NCBI RefSeq assembly: GCF_004792685.1
Contig: NZ_SRXT01000006.1
Location: 248,001-312,000, forward strand
Source: Sphingomonas gei
Lineage (GTDB): Bacteria > Pseudomonadota > Alphaproteobacteria > Sphingomonadales > Sphingomonadaceae
Direction: 5' to 3'
DNA length: 64,000 nt
Shown here: positions 41,591-51,347 of the stretch, one piece after another
Position numbering within the stretch: the stretch's first letter is position 1
Layout: each line of letters opens with the position of its first letter
Notes under the pieces: generated by a model
Databases searched by the model: none
Seen by the model: only the letters and a program-made list of their open reading frames with translations
What the model was told of the DNA's origin: nothing
Position numbers and translations under genes: made by a program

Positions 41591-42517
41591 ATGCGCCAGA
41601 TCCCGCCGCTCGCCGCCGTCCGCGTGTTCGAAGCCGCCGCGCGCCACGGCAATTTCACGCGTGCCGCCGAAGAGCTCGGCATGACGCAGGCGGCGGTCAG
41701 CTATCAGATCAAATTGCTCGAGGAGCGGCTCGGCGGGGCGTTGTTCGCGCGCAACGGCCGCGCCGTGATGCTCAGCGATCTCGGCCGGCGGATCGCGCCG
41801 CAGATCACCGGCGCGTTCGATACGCTGGGCGAGGCGTTCGCATCGGTGCGTGTCGAGTCCGAGAGCGTGATCACGATCGCGGCGCCGCGGACCCTGGCGA
41901 CCAACTGGCTGGCGGCTCGGCTAGGCTCGTTCCAGCTGCTGCGTCCCGAACTGGCGGTGCGCCTGCTCGTCAGCGACGAGATGGTCGACCTCCAGGCGGG
42001 CGACGCCGATATCGCGCTTCGCGGAGCAGGAGGTCCGATGCCGGGGCTGTGCGCGCATTTCCTGATGCGGATGCCGGTCACGCCGCTGGCGAACCCGGCG
42101 TTCCTCGCGAAGCATCCGCCCGTCGAAACCCCCGCGGACCTGCTGCGGGTGCCGCGCATCTCACCCGAGGACGATTGGTGGGATTTGTGGTTCTGCTGCG
42201 CGCTGGGGGATGAAGTCGATCGCGGCCAGGCCTCGGGCATCCGCTTCGATTCGCAGGTGCTCGACGGCAATGCCGCGATCGCCGGGCACGGCGTGGCGAT
42301 CCTCAGCCCGCCAATGTGGCAGTCGGCGATCGATGCGGGGCTGCTCGTCCGGCTGCTTCCGCATTATGCGCACTACCGCAACAGCTTCTGGCTGATGTAT
42401 CCCGAGACCAAGCGCAACCTGCCCAAGATCCGGTTTTTCCGCGACTGGCTGCTCGCCGAGGTCGCCGCCGCGGCGCGCGACGATCCGTTCGAGGCGTTCG
42501 TCGCGCCCGCGGCGTGA
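41591..42517 (+). CDS. LysR-family transcriptional regulator
   Basis: The 308-residue protein has an N-terminal helix-turn-helix (LAAVRVFEAAARHGNFTRAA, then MTQAAVSYQIKLLEERLG). The GcvA-like subgroup is suggested by the PPLAAVRVFEAAARHGNF start and by FRDWLLAEVA at the end. The effector domain begins near 92. The target is not shown; the divergent UrcA gene, 115 bases away, is the closest candidate. It ends 66 bases before parC. Confidence 0.9.
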   Translation: MRQIPPLAAVRVFEAAARHGNFTRAAEELGMTQAAVSYQIKLLEERLGGALFARNGRAVMLSDLGRRIAPQITGAFDTLGEAFASVRVESESVITIAAPRTLATNWLAARLGSFQLLRPELAVRLLVSDEMVDLQAGDADIALRGAGGPMPGLCAHFLMRMPVTPLANPAFLAKHPPVETPADLLRVPRISPEDDWWDLWFCCALGDEVDRGQASGIRFDSQVLDGNAAIAGHGVAILSPPMWQSAIDAGLLVRLLPHYAHYRNSFWLMYPETKRNLPKIRFFRDWLLAEVAAAARDDPFEAFVAPAA

Positions 42518-42583
42518 CCGGGAGGAACGCCTTGTGAACACGTGCTTGGCGTCGCGGGGTTTCGCCTGCTACCCCTTGCCGCG

Positions 42584-44824
42584 ATGACTCTCGATACCGA
42601 CTCCGTCGATCCCACCGGCCCCGTTGACGTCCCCTTCGACAGTGCGCTGTCGGAGCGGTACCTCGTCTATGCGCTGTCGACGATCACCGCGCGTTCGCTG
42701 CCCGATGTCCGCGACGGCCTCAAGCCGGTGCACCGTCGGCTGCTCTGGGCGATGCGGCTGCTCAAGCTCGACCCGGCGAGCGGCTATAAGAAATGCGCGC
42801 GCGTCGTCGGCGACGTGATCGGCAAATACCATCCGCATGGCGACCAGTCGGTCTATGACGCGATGGTCCGCCTCGCCCAGACCTTCGCGCTCCGCTACCC
42901 GCTCGTCGACGGGCAGGGCAATTTCGGCAATATCGACGGCGATAACGCCGCGGCCTATCGCTACACCGAGGCGCGGCTCACCCAGGTCGCGATGGACCTG
43001 ATGGGCGGGCTCGACGAGAATGCCGTCGATTTCCGCGCGACCTATAATGGCGAGGAAGAGGAGCCCGAGCTCTTCCCCGGGCTGTTCCCCAACCTGCTTG
43101 CCAATGGCGCCGCGGGCATCGCGGTGGGCATGGCGACGTCGATCCCGCCGCACAATGCCGCCGAACTGATGAACGCCGCAGTGGCGCTGATCGACAATCC
43201 CGACGCGAACGTGCTCGACTATGTCAACGGCCCCGATTTCCCGACCGGCGGCGTCGTCGTCGACAGCCCTGCCGCAATCGCCGAGAGCTATGCGACCGGG
43301 CGCGGCAGCTTCCGGGTACGCGCCAAGATCGAGCGGGTGAGCGAGAAAGGCGGGGGCTGGCACCTCGTCGTCACCGAGATTCCGTACGGCGTCCAGAAGG
43401 GCAAGTTGATCGAAGGCATTGCCGAGCTGATCAACGACAAGAAGCTGCCGATCCTGGGCGACGTGCGCGACGAATCGGCGGAGGATATCCGCATCGTGCT
43501 CGAGCCGCGCAGCCGGACGGTGAGTTCGGAGGATCTGATCCACAGCCTGTACCGCCTATCGGACCTCGAAGTCCGCGTGCCGCTCAACCTCAACGTGCTC
43601 GACAAGAACCGCACCCCGCGGGTGATGAGCTTGAGCGAGGCGATCGCGGCTTGGGTCGAGCATCAGTTCGTCGTGCTGCGCCGGCGCTCGGAGCACCGGC
43701 TCAGCAAGATCGCCGACCGGCTCGAACTGGTCGGCGGCTACATCATCGCCTTTCTCAATCTCGACCGGGTGATCGAGATCATCCGCGGCGAGGACGAGCC
43801 CAAGCCGGTGATGATCGCCGAATTCGGGCTGACCGACCGCCAGGCAGAGGCGATCCTAAACATGCGGCTGCGCAGCTTGCGCCGGCTCGAGGAAATGGAG
43901 CTCAAGCGCGAGCAGGAGAAGCTGCTCAAGGAGAAGGGCGAGCTGGAAACCTTGCTGTCGTCCGACGCGCGCCAGCGGACGCGGATGAAGCGTGATCTCG
44001 GCAAGATGATCGAGCGCTACGGGCTGGAGACTCCATTGGGTGCGCGGCGCACGCGGATCGAGGAAGCCGGCGCCGCGCGGGAGATCCCGCTGGAGGCGAT
44101 GATCGAGCGCGAGCCGATCACCGTGATCCTGTCGCAGCGCGGCTGGATCCGGGCGATGCGCGGGCATGTCGACCTGGCGTCCGCGGAGACGCTCAAGTTC
44201 AAGGAAGGCGACGGGCCACACTTCGCCTTTCACGCGCAGACCACCGACAAATTGCTGCTCGCGGCCGACAATGGCCGGTTCTACACGCTGGGCGGCGACA
44301 AGCTTCCCGGCGGGCGCGGCTTCGGCGAGCCGGTGCGGCTGATGGTCGACTTGGACGGCGAACGCCAGATCATCGCATTGCTGCCGGCCAGCGCGGCGAG
44401 CAAATTGCTGGTCGCGGCGAGCGATGGGCGCGGTTTCGTGGTCAATGCTGCCGACGTCATCGCCGAGACGCGCAAGGGCAAACAAGTGGTGACGCCGCGC
44501 GCCGGCGCCCAGCTCAAGCTGGTTCGGCCGATCCCGGCGGAGGACGATGCGGTCGCGGTGATCGGCGACAATCGCAAGATGCTGGTCTTTCCGCTCAGCG
44601 AAGTCGCCGAGATGGCGCGCGGGCAGGGCGTCCAGCTCCAGCGCTATCGCGACGGCGGGCTATCGGACGTGCGGACGTTCAAGATGGCCGAGGGGCTGAG
44701 TTGGGCGATGGGCGGCGACACCGGGCGGACGCGCAGCGAGCCCGACCTCTCGCCGTGGCGCGCGGCGCGCGGCGCAGCGGGGCGGATGCCGCCGACCGGC
44801 TTCCCGCGGGACAATCGGTTTTAG
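42584..44824 (+). CDS. parC: DNA topoisomerase IV subunit A
   Basis: The 746-residue protein has the GyrA/ParC start ([17 protein letters not shown] near 46), [19 protein letters not shown], and the active-site Tyr in [11 protein letters not shown] near residue 127. The C-terminal domain has the beta-pinwheel repeats that bind DNA but lacks the GyrA box, and the length is that of ParC rather than GyrA. It decatenates daughter chromosomes with ParE, which is not in this window. ATG 42584 is taken by homology; an in-frame extension exists upstream. The Ser/Asp positions of the quinolone region ([10 protein letters not shown]) look wild-type. Confidence 0.95.
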   Translation: MTLDTDSVDPTGPVDVPFDSALSERYLVYALSTITARSLPDVRDGLKPVHRRLLWAMRLLKLDPASGYKKCARVVGDVIGKYHPHGDQSVYDAMVRLAQTFALRYPLVDGQGNFGNIDGDNAAAYRYTEARLTQVAMDLMGGLDENAVDFRATYNGEEEEPELFPGLFPNLLANGAAGIAVGMATSIPPHNAAELMNAAVALIDNPDANVLDYVNGPDFPTGGVVVDSPAAIAESYATGRGSFRVRAKIERVSEKGGGWHLVVTEIPYGVQKGKLIEGIAELINDKKLPILGDVRDESAEDIRIVLEPRSRTVSSEDLIHSLYRLSDLEVRVPLNLNVLDKNRTPRVMSLSEAIAAWVEHQFVVLRRRSEHRLSKIADRLELVGGYIIAFLNLDRVIEIIRGEDEPKPVMIAEFGLTDRQAEAILNMRLRSLRRLEEMELKREQEKLLKEKGELETLLSSDARQRTRMKRDLGKMIERYGLETPLGARRTRIEEAGAAREIPLEAMIEREPITVILSQRGWIRAMRGHVDLASAETLKFKEGDGPHFAFHAQTTDKLLLAADNGRFYTLGGDKLPGGRGFGEPVRLMVDLDGERQIIALLPASAASKLLVAASDGRGFVVNAADVIAETRKGKQVVTPRAGAQLKLVRPIPAEDDAVAVIGDNRKMLVFPLSEVAEMARGQGVQLQRYRDGGLSDVRTFKMAEGLSWAMGGDTGRTRSEPDLSPWRAARGAAGRMPPTGFPRDNRF

Positions 44825-44849
44825 GGAGTTCGAGATTCAGCCTGACGCT

Positions 44850-44926
44850 GTTCCCCTGCGAAAGCAGGGGCCCAAGGTTACCAGCGTTGCGCTCTGGGCT
44901 CTTGGCCCATGCTTTCGCAGGGGAAC
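44850..44926. repeat. Dispersed intergenic palindrome pair after parC
   Basis: The arms at 44850-44876 and 44901-44926 pair with few mismatches; each holds a CCCCTGCGAAAGCAGGGG-like hairpin. It can fold as a large stem between parC and the diguanylate cyclase gene. It is related to the element at 60600. Confidence 0.8.
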
Positions 44927-45057
44927 TGGCTTCCTCAACTCGATGGAATTGCTCTCCTAAAGCAGGAGGAGAGGAACCCAGAGGCTGAATTCAGACCGCG
45001 CCCAGAGTTCCCCGTTGCTTCAGCGGGGTTTAACCATTTACGGCTAACCCGGACGCA

Positions 45058-46770
45058 ATGGCATTCGGGAAGCTCAGGTCCAGCTCGGCCGCGGTTGCGG
45101 AACTCGCGCCGCGAGGCGGGGGGATCTGCGCGCCCGATCCGATCGAGACCGGGCTGATGCTCGACCTGCTGCCGGTGCCCGCGGTTTCGGTCTCGCTCGA
45201 AGGCGGCAAGTTCCATTTCCTCGCTCTCAACCGGGCGTTCCGCATCGCCGGGCTCGGCACGAATGCCGCCGAATCGCCGCTGGTCCGGCTGCTCGGCAGC
45301 CAGCTTCGCCGCTTCATCGAATCGGACGAGACGCACCATGACATTGCCTGGCAGTTCGGCGAGGAAGTCGATTGCCGCTATTTCCGCGTTTCGTTCGCGC
45401 GCCGCGAATCGCAGATCGGCTCCGGCCGCTGTCTGGTCACCCTGGTCGACCAGACTTCGGAGTTGCGCACCGAGCACAGCCTGCGCCGCGAGATGGCGAC
45501 CGACAGCCTCACCGGCCTCCCCAATCGCGCCGGGTTCAGCGACCAGCTCGAGAACCTCAGCGCCGACAATGCCGAGGGCTTTGCGGTTCTGGTGGTCAAT
45601 CTGGACCGGTTCAGCCGAGTCAATGCGTGCATGGGCGGGCTTGCCGGTGACGAATTGTTGATTTCGGTCGCGCGGCGGCTCAAGGGCGCGTTGCGTGGGC
45701 GCGACATCCTCGCGCGGATGGGCGGCGACGAATTCGGCGTGCTGCTGACGCTCGACGACGGGCCGGGCGACGCGCTGCACGTCGCCAAGCGGATCCAGGC
45801 GGCGCTCGCCACGCCGTTCCGCCTTTCGGACTTCGAGATACGAGTCGATTGCTCGATCGGCATCGCCCTGGGCGCCGACAATCACGGCGAGCCCGAAGAC
45901 CTGATTCGCCACGCGCAATTCGCAGTGAAGCGGGCCAAGACCAGCGGGCGTACCGAACTCTACCATCTGCGCGCCTTCGACATTGCCCGCGAGCAGTTCA
46001 GCGTCGAGACCGAGCTGCGCCGCGCGATCGAGAATGGCGACATGACGCTGAGCTATCAGCCGATCTGGGACCTCGGTTCGGGGCGGATCGTCTCGTTCGA
46101 GGCGCTGGCGCGCTGGACCAACGAGGAGGGCGTCGCGCTCTCGCCCAACGACTTCATCCCGGTCGCCGAGGAATCGGGGCTCATCGTCCCGCTCGGCCGC
46201 TGGGCGATGGAGCAAGCGGCGCTGACGCTGGCGACGTGGGACCGCAGGGTCGGCGGCGATTGCGGAGTCAAGGTCGCGGTCAATCTGTCGGCGATCCAGC
46301 TCCAGCGCGATCGGATCCCCGAAATGGTTCAGGCCGCGCTCGAGCAGGCCGGGATTGCCGGCTCGCGGCTGACGCTCGAACTCACCGAGAGCGCCATCGT
46401 CAGCGATCCCGACCGGATCAGCCGGACGATGATGGCCCTGAAGGACCTCGGCGCGACGCTGGCGATGGACGATTTCGGCACCGGCTATTCGAACCTCGCT
46501 TATCTTCAGAAACTGCCGATCGACTTGCTCAAGATCGACCGCAGCTTCATCTCGGGGATGCTCGCCGATCGCGACAAGATCGCGATCGTGCGCGCGGTGC
46601 TCAGCCTCGCCCAGGCGCTCGGCATGCAGACCACCGCCGAGGGAATCGAGACCAACGAACTCGCCCAGACGCTGGCGGCACTCGGCTGCACCTATGGGCA
46701 AGGCTATCTTTATGCCCAGCCGCTGGTCGAGACCGACGCCTATGCTTTGCTGGCGGCGCGCAACAGCTGA
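45058..46770 (+). CDS. GGDEF-EAL protein (cyclic-di-GMP turnover)
   Basis: The 570-residue protein has a PAS-like N-terminal part (about 25-140), a GGDEF domain with intact GGDEF (near 222) and the inhibitory I-site RGRD five residues before it, and an EAL domain. The EAL signature is FEALARW near 346; LTLELTES, DDFGTGYSNLAYL and KIDRSFI are also intact. Both synthesis and breakdown of c-di-GMP are therefore possible. There is no membrane segment or signal peptide. Its 3' end overlaps the convergent cca gene by 31 bases. Confidence 0.92.
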   Translation: MAFGKLRSSSAAVAELAPRGGGICAPDPIETGLMLDLLPVPAVSVSLEGGKFHFLALNRAFRIAGLGTNAAESPLVRLLGSQLRRFIESDETHHDIAWQFGEEVDCRYFRVSFARRESQIGSGRCLVTLVDQTSELRTEHSLRREMATDSLTGLPNRAGFSDQLENLSADNAEGFAVLVVNLDRFSRVNACMGGLAGDELLISVARRLKGALRGRDILARMGGDEFGVLLTLDDGPGDALHVAKRIQAALATPFRLSDFEIRVDCSIGIALGADNHGEPEDLIRHAQFAVKRAKTSGRTELYHLRAFDIAREQFSVETELRRAIENGDMTLSYQPIWDLGSGRIVSFEALARWTNEEGVALSPNDFIPVAEESGLIVPLGRWAMEQAALTLATWDRRVGGDCGVKVAVNLSAIQLQRDRIPEMVQAALEQAGIAGSRLTLELTESAIVSDPDRISRTMMALKDLGATLAMDDFGTGYSNLAYLQKLPIDLLKIDRSFISGMLADRDKIAIVRAVLSLAQALGMQTTAEGIETNELAQTLAALGCTYGQGYLYAQPLVETDAYALLAARNS

Positions 46771-47930
46771 GCGACGGCTTCGTCGGCGAGCGCGGCGACG
46801 CGCGCCTCGTCGGGAAACCCTTCCGCAATCCAGCGATCCTCCACCGCGCGCAACGCACGCGCGACATCGGGGCCTTTGGCGAGACCGCGCTCGACCAGCG
46901 CACCGCCGGTGAGCGGCAGCCGCGGGAGCTGCCAATCGCGGATCGCGATCGCTTCTTCGACGGGGCGTTCGGAGAGGAGCAATTGGTCGACGGCACCCTC
47001 GACACCCAGCCGATAGGCGAGCGGCTGTGGCGCCTGATCGAGAGGCGTCACCGCAGTGACGAGGCGCTTGCGCTCGGCGTTGGAGAGCTTGAGACGCGCG
47101 CCGAGCTGGTCGGCCGTCGCCGGGTCCTGCGGGAGCAACGCGGCGAGCCGGCGAATCGGGTGCGGCGCTACGCCTGCCGCCAGTTCTCGCCCGGCGACAC
47201 GCGCAAGTAGCGCCACCGAATCGATCTCCGGCAGTACCGGCTCGAATATGCCGCGGCTGAGCATCAGCTCGGCTACGCGCACCGCATCCTTGGCCACCAG
47301 CAGCTTGAGCAGTTCGTCGCGGATGCGTTCGCGTGACAGCGCCATCAGGTCTTTCGCGCGCGCGGTGCAGGCGTCGAGCCCCGCCGGATCGGCGCGGTCG
47401 CCGAAGCGCGCGAGGAAGCGGAAGAAGCGCAGGATGCGGAGGTGATCCTCGGCGATGCGTTGGAGCGGGTCGCCGATGAAGCGGACGTGGCGGGCGTCGA
47501 GGTCGGCCAGCCCGCCGAAATAATCGAAGATCTCGTCGGTCAGCGGGTCGGCATAGAGCGCGTTCATCGTGAAGTCGCGGCGGGCGGCGTCTTCGCGCCA
47601 GTCGTCGGTGAAGGCGACGGTGGCGCGGCGGCCGTCGGTCGAGACGTCGCGGCGCAAGGTGGTGACTTCGACGGGGCCGCTCGGCAGCACTGCGGTGATC
47701 GTGCCATGCTCGATGCCGGTGGGGGCCGCCTTGATGTCCGCGGCGCAGAGCAACTCGACCACGCGTTCGGGCGGAAGGGGAGTCGCGAGGTCGACGTCGG
47801 AGACCGGGATCCCCAGCAGCGTGTCGCGCACCGAGCCCCCGACGAATCGTGCGTTGCCGAGTGTCTCGATCAGCCGATCGAGGCCCTTGCGGTGGCGCCA
47901 CTCGGCTGGCGGCAGGATCAGGCGGTCCAC
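46740..47930 (-). CDS. cca: CCA-adding tRNA nucleotidyltransferase
   Basis: The 396-residue protein has the class II nucleotidyltransferase head: ARFVGGSVRDTLLG, then SDVDLATPL with the two catalytic Asp, RRDFTMNALY and EDHLRILRFFRF. It builds or repairs the CCA end of tRNAs. The GTG at 47930 has GGAGG 5 bases upstream and overlaps the NUDIX gene by 13 bases; upstream in-frame starts are less likely. It is the last gene of the DUF1285-NUDIX-cca operon. Confidence 0.93.
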   Translation of the reverse strand: MDRLILPPAEWRHRKGLDRLIETLGNARFVGGSVRDTLLGIPVSDVDLATPLPPERVVELLCAADIKAAPTGIEHGTITAVLPSGPVEVTTLRRDVSTDGRRATVAFTDDWREDAARRDFTMNALYADPLTDEIFDYFGGLADLDARHVRFIGDPLQRIAEDHLRILRFFRFLARFGDRADPAGLDACTARAKDLMALSRERIRDELLKLLVAKDAVRVAELMLSRGIFEPVLPEIDSVALLARVAGRELAAGVAPHPIRRLAALLPQDPATADQLGARLKLSNAERKRLVTAVTPLDQAPQPLAYRLGVEGAVDQLLLSERPVEEAIAIRDWQLPRLPLTGGALVERGLAKGPDVARALRAVEDRWIAEGFPDEARVAALADEAVAQLLRAASKA

Positions 47931-48514
47931 CCCAGCCTCCGCGAAAGATTGACGATCATCGCCGCGGTTGCGCCCCATATCCGGCGTTCGCCCCAGAGGA
48001 TCTCGTAATAGCGCCGCTCCTTGCCTTGATAGTGCGCAGTGGCTTCGACATGGTTCGCGGTGTCGAACAGGAAGGCGAGCGGGACTTCGAACACCGCCGC
48101 TACTTCGGCTTCGGCGGGAACCAATGTCAGATCGGGCGGGACGACGCCGAGCACGGGCGTGACTTCATAGCCGGTGACGGTGCGGTAAAGATCGGCGGTG
48201 CCGACCACTTCGACCAAATGGGAGGGCAAAGCGATTTCCTCCTCCGCCTCGCGCAGCGCAGCGCCGATCGGGCCGGCGTCTTCGGCGTCGATCCGCCCGC
48301 CGGGGAAGGCGACCTGACCCGGGTGCCGGCGCAGCGACTCGGTGCGTAGCGTGAGGATCACCCCCGGCTCGGGGCGATCGGTGACTGCGATCAGCACCGC
48401 GGCAGGGTTGCCGGCGATCGCAGGGTCGAAGTCGAAATGATCGCCGGCGAGCAGGATCGGTGCGTGCGGATGCGCGGAATCGAGCGCGATCCGCAGCCGA
48501 TCGGCGAGGTTCAT
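47918..48514 (-). CDS. NUDIX hydrolase (CoA pyrophosphatase-like)
   Basis: The 198-residue protein has the NUDIX box GGRIDAEDAGPIGAALREAEEEI (about residues 75-97), here preceded by RHPGQVAFPGG, which is typical of CoA/8-oxo-dGTP diphosphatases of the NudL/CoAse group. The ATG 48514 overlaps the DUF1285 stop by ATGA. The substrate is inferred from family. Confidence 0.88.
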   Translation of the reverse strand: MNLADRLRIALDSAHPHAPILLAGDHFDFDPAIAGNPAAVLIAVTDRPEPGVILTLRTESLRRHPGQVAFPGGRIDAEDAGPIGAALREAEEEIALPSHLVEVVGTADLYRTVTGYEVTPVLGVVPPDLTLVPAEAEVAAVFEVPLAFLFDTANHVEATAHYQGKERRYYEILWGERRIWGATAAMIVNLSRRLGWTA

Positions 48515-49077
48515 GCCTGCGGCTCGAGCGCGAAGAAGGCGCCGTTGCTCCACACGCCTGGCGGAGTGCTGCCGTTAGCGAGCGCGATCTCGGCGAGCTC
48601 GTAATAGACCGGGCGGGCGATCAATGCCTCGAGCCCGCGGCGGACGTGGAGATAGGGCCGCGGGCCATCTTCGCGTGTCTCGAAGCGGAGGCCGTGCTCC
48701 GGCCCGGCGGTGAGCAAGTCGCCGGTGTTGAGCCGGAAAGCGAGCTTCATCGATTCGCCCTGACCCTCGGCCTTCATCTCGACTGCGGTGAACGGCGCGT
48801 CCTCTACTTCTATGTCGAGCTTCTCCACAGGGGTGACGAGCACGAAGCGGCCGTCGGGCTCGCGGCGCAGGATCGTCGAGAACAGCCGCACCATGGCGGC
48901 GCGGCCGATCGGCGCGCTTTGGTGATGCCAGGTCCCGTCGCGGGCGATGCGCATCTCGCTGTCGCCGCAATGCTCAGGGTTCCAGCTCTCGACCGGGGGC
49001 AGCCGGCTCTCCTCGGCGAGACGTGCGATTTCGGCGAGCGACAGACTGGCGAGATCGGGGGGCAAGGGCGTGGGCAT
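48511..49077 (-). CDS. DUF1285 family protein
   Basis: The 188-residue protein carries PPVESWNPEHCGDSEMRIARDGTW near residue 27, then RAAMVRLFSTILRREPDG, and VSPVEK-like VTPVEKLDIEVEDAPF. This is the DUF1285 family, common in Alphaproteobacteria and of unknown function. It is the first gene of the NUDIX-cca operon, and this order is widely kept in the group. Confidence 0.85.
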   Translation of the reverse strand: MPTPLPPDLASLSLAEIARLAEESRLPPVESWNPEHCGDSEMRIARDGTWHHQSAPIGRAAMVRLFSTILRREPDGRFVLVTPVEKLDIEVEDAPFTAVEMKAEGQGESMKLAFRLNTGDLLTAGPEHGLRFETREDGPRPYLHVRRGLEALIARPVYYELAEIALANGSTPPGVWSNGAFFALEPQA

Positions 49078-49108
49078 CAGGACTCGTTAGGCGTGCGCGC
49101 GCGCACCC

Positions 49109-49630
49109 TCAAGCCGCCTGCCGCACGCGCGGGCCGAGCATGCCTGCGCAATCGGGCACCTTGTCGCCGCGCGCGAGCAGGCGGCGCGGCTCGAACGGGC
49201 CGGGCAGCCGCCACGCGCCGGTGCGATCGTCGGTAAAGCCGAAGAAGCGGCTATAATATTCGGGATCGCCTACCAGCATCAGCGAGTCGCAGCCGGCAGA
49301 GGCGCAGCCGGGGACTGCATCGAGCATCCGCTCCATCAGCGCGCGGCCGATTCCGCCTTGCTGGTGCGCGGGATCGACCGCCACCGGGCCGACCATCACC
49401 AGCGGTATCGCGGTGCCGTCGTCGCAGGCGAGCTCGACCGGCCAGCACTGGATCGTGCCGAGCAACCGCTGGTCGGCATCGACCGCGGCGAAGCTCAGCT
49501 CGGGGACGGGCAGGGCGCCGCCGCGGACGCGATACGCGGTGCGCGTGCGTCGGTCCGGACCGAAGGCGCGGTCGAGCAGCGCCTCCACGGTTTCGGGGTC
49601 GACAGCAGTCAGCGGCACCAATGCGATCAC
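49109..49630 (-). CDS. GNAT family N-acetyltransferase
   Basis: The protein is 173 residues from GTG 49630, which has AAGGAACG upstream; a TTG at 49645 is less likely. Acetyl-CoA binding is seen in VAVDPAHQQGGIGRALMERML (near residue 92), then LMLVGDPEYYSRFFGFT, typical of YhbS-like acetyltransferases. The acceptor is unknown. It is a separate unit, 31 bases upstream of the DUF1285 gene. Confidence 0.85.
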   Translation of the reverse strand: MIALVPLTAVDPETVEALLDRAFGPDRRTRTAYRVRGGALPVPELSFAAVDADQRLLGTIQCWPVELACDDGTAIPLVMVGPVAVDPAHQQGGIGRALMERMLDAVPGCASAGCDSLMLVGDPEYYSRFFGFTDDRTGAWRLPGPFEPRRLLARGDKVPDCAGMLGPRVRQAA

Positions 49631-49781
49631 GTGCGTTCCTTGCAAATCCTCCGGCGAAGCGCCGGGGCGCGCGCTTTAGCGCCGATGCGCGCCCACGCAA
49701 GGCTTAATGGGGACGCGACCGCGTACTTCCCAGCCCGGCGGCTTCTGCTAAGGGAGCCGGGATTTGACGAAAGGCGATTAG

Positions 49782-50153
49782 TTGCGCGATTTGCTCCAGC
49801 TCCAGGTGCACGACCTCGAAGTCGAAGTGCTGACCGGGATCTATTCCGAAGAGACGCACCTGCCCCAGCCGCTGCGGATCTCGGTGACCGCCGATATCGA
49901 CATGCCCGAGCACTTTGCGCCGGACACCCCGCTGAGCGCGTCCAAGAGCTATATCGACCTCAAGCATGCCGCCACCGCGGGGCTGCCCAGGGACGTGCAC
50001 TTCACCTTGATCGAAGCGGTGGCGGAGCATGTCTGCGAGACCGTGCTCGTTTCGGACGAGCGCGTGCAGCGAGTCGAAGTGCGGATCGTCAAGCTCGCGA
50101 TCGCCGAACAGGGCGAATCGATCGGGATCACGATGGTGCGCCACCGGCGATAG
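49782..50153 (+). CDS. folB: Dihydroneopterin aldolase (FolB-like)
   Basis: The 123-residue protein has LQLQVHDLEVEVLTGIYSEE at the start, PLRISVTADID next, a SYIDLKHAA helix, and VRIVKLAIAEQGESIGI at the end; this is the FolB tunnel fold. FolB converts dihydroneopterin to 6-hydroxymethyl-dihydropterin in folate synthesis. The start is a TTG (49782) with AAGGCGA upstream. The active-site Glu pattern is present but not identical to textbook FolB, so a related pterin enzyme remains possible. Confidence 0.8.
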   Translation: MRDLLQLQVHDLEVEVLTGIYSEETHLPQPLRISVTADIDMPEHFAPDTPLSASKSYIDLKHAATAGLPRDVHFTLIEAVAEHVCETVLVSDERVQRVEVRIVKLAIAEQGESIGITMVRHRR

Positions 50154-50172
50154 GCTGCAGCTATAGGCCCAC

Positions 50173-50267
50173 ACCACCGTTCGGCCTGAGCTTGTCGAAG
50201 GCAAGGTTTCGCGCTTTACGCGCTCGTGGCTAGCCGCCCTTCGACGAGCTCAGGGCGAACGGTAGTG
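50173..50267. repeat. Palindrome pair (TTCGACGAGCTCAGGGCGAA type)
   Basis: The left arm (about 50173-50201) and right arm (about 50237-50267) are imperfect reverse complements around a 35-base centre. The right arm has the CCTTCGACGAGCTCAGGGCGAACGG sequence known as a frequent intergenic repeat in GC-rich Proteobacteria. It lies between convergent folB and the next minus-strand gene. Confidence 0.75.
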
Positions 50268-50289
50268 GGCTAACCTGCGAAAAATCGCC

Positions 50290-51126
50290 TCAGGCGCACG
50301 GCCCCAATGCGCGCAGCACTAGCGCATAATCCGCGCGTGCGGTCGCCACATTGGCCGGGTCGGCCGATTCGAGGTTTTCGGCCGGCAGCGTCCGCGGCAG
50401 CCCACAGGCGAGGCGATACCAGAGCAAAGTGTTCTGCCGGGGCGGCCCTGCCGATTCGTCGACAATGTCCCCCAATGACACGGCCCAGCGCGGCTGTTCG
50501 CCGGGGCGGCGCAGGATCTGGAGCGAAACCGGCGCGCCGTTCGCGGTCTGCAGGAAGATCTGCGTCTCGCCCTCGCCGGGCAGCGAGCCGGGGACGTGAA
50601 ACGCATTGGCCACGCCGGTGATCGCAGGCGGCGCGTCGGTGGCGACGACTTCGCGGACGATGCCGCGAACCAGCGCGTCGAGCTCGGGGGTCCAGGGGCG
50701 CTGGCTGTCGAGGCCGGTCAGCTGCACCTGATCGGAGCGGGCGGGGACCGCGCGCGCGAACAAGAGCACGCGCTGTTTCTTGAGCTTGGGTTCGCGTCCA
50801 CGATCGGTCAGCGGCAGATCGGCGACGTAGCCGATTCTCGTCGAAACCGCATTCGCGCCGCGAATCAGGGCGGTAACATCGGCCTCGATATAGAATCGGA
50901 TGCGTCCGGCGGGGACATTCGCCGCTTCGGCGCCCTTGATTTTGACGGCGCTGCGAATACGCGCGTCGACGATCAGCGGGGCGCCAAGAACTTGTCCCGC
51001 TACAGTGGCATAGCCGGGCAATACAGCAGCCGGAGAAGCTTGGTTTTGCGTGGTTTGCGGAGAGGATTGCGCAGGTGTCGTTAACGAGAGTGCGCAACAA
51101 AAAGCCATTTGGGATACGCGGATCAT
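50290..51126 (-). CDS. Exported hypothetical protein
   Basis: The 278-residue protein has a signal peptide (MAFCCALSLTTPAQS) and a beta-rich mature part (VAGQVLGAPLIVDARIRSAV near 43, RIRFYIEADVTALIRGAN near 75). It ends with two paired Cys (RLACGLP and LGPCA). Similar proteins occur next to tonB-type loci in sphingomonads; I know no function. It is divergent from tonB with a 221-base gap. Confidence 0.6.
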   Translation of the reverse strand: MIRVSQMAFCCALSLTTPAQSSPQTTQNQASPAAVLPGYATVAGQVLGAPLIVDARIRSAVKIKGAEAANVPAGRIRFYIEADVTALIRGANAVSTRIGYVADLPLTDRGREPKLKKQRVLLFARAVPARSDQVQLTGLDSQRPWTPELDALVRGIVREVVATDAPPAITGVANAFHVPGSLPGEGETQIFLQTANGAPVSLQILRRPGEQPRWAVSLGDIVDESAGPPRQNTLLWYRLACGLPRTLPAENLESADPANVATARADYALVLRALGPCA

Positions 51127-51347
51127 GCGCTTCCGTTACCGGATCCTCGACTTCTTATACAGAAATAATTCCGTCACGGGACGTCGGTAGGCACGGTTTG
51201 TCCGACAAAGCGTTTGCGTACCCCGAGAGCCCACGATACAGACTCGCGCTCTGCCGCACCGACGCAAGCAAGCGAACGGCGGACGAGCTTGTGCGCGGAG
51301 CATTCCAGCGCTCAGGGTCGCCAAGATTAGAGGAGTGACGTTGCCGA

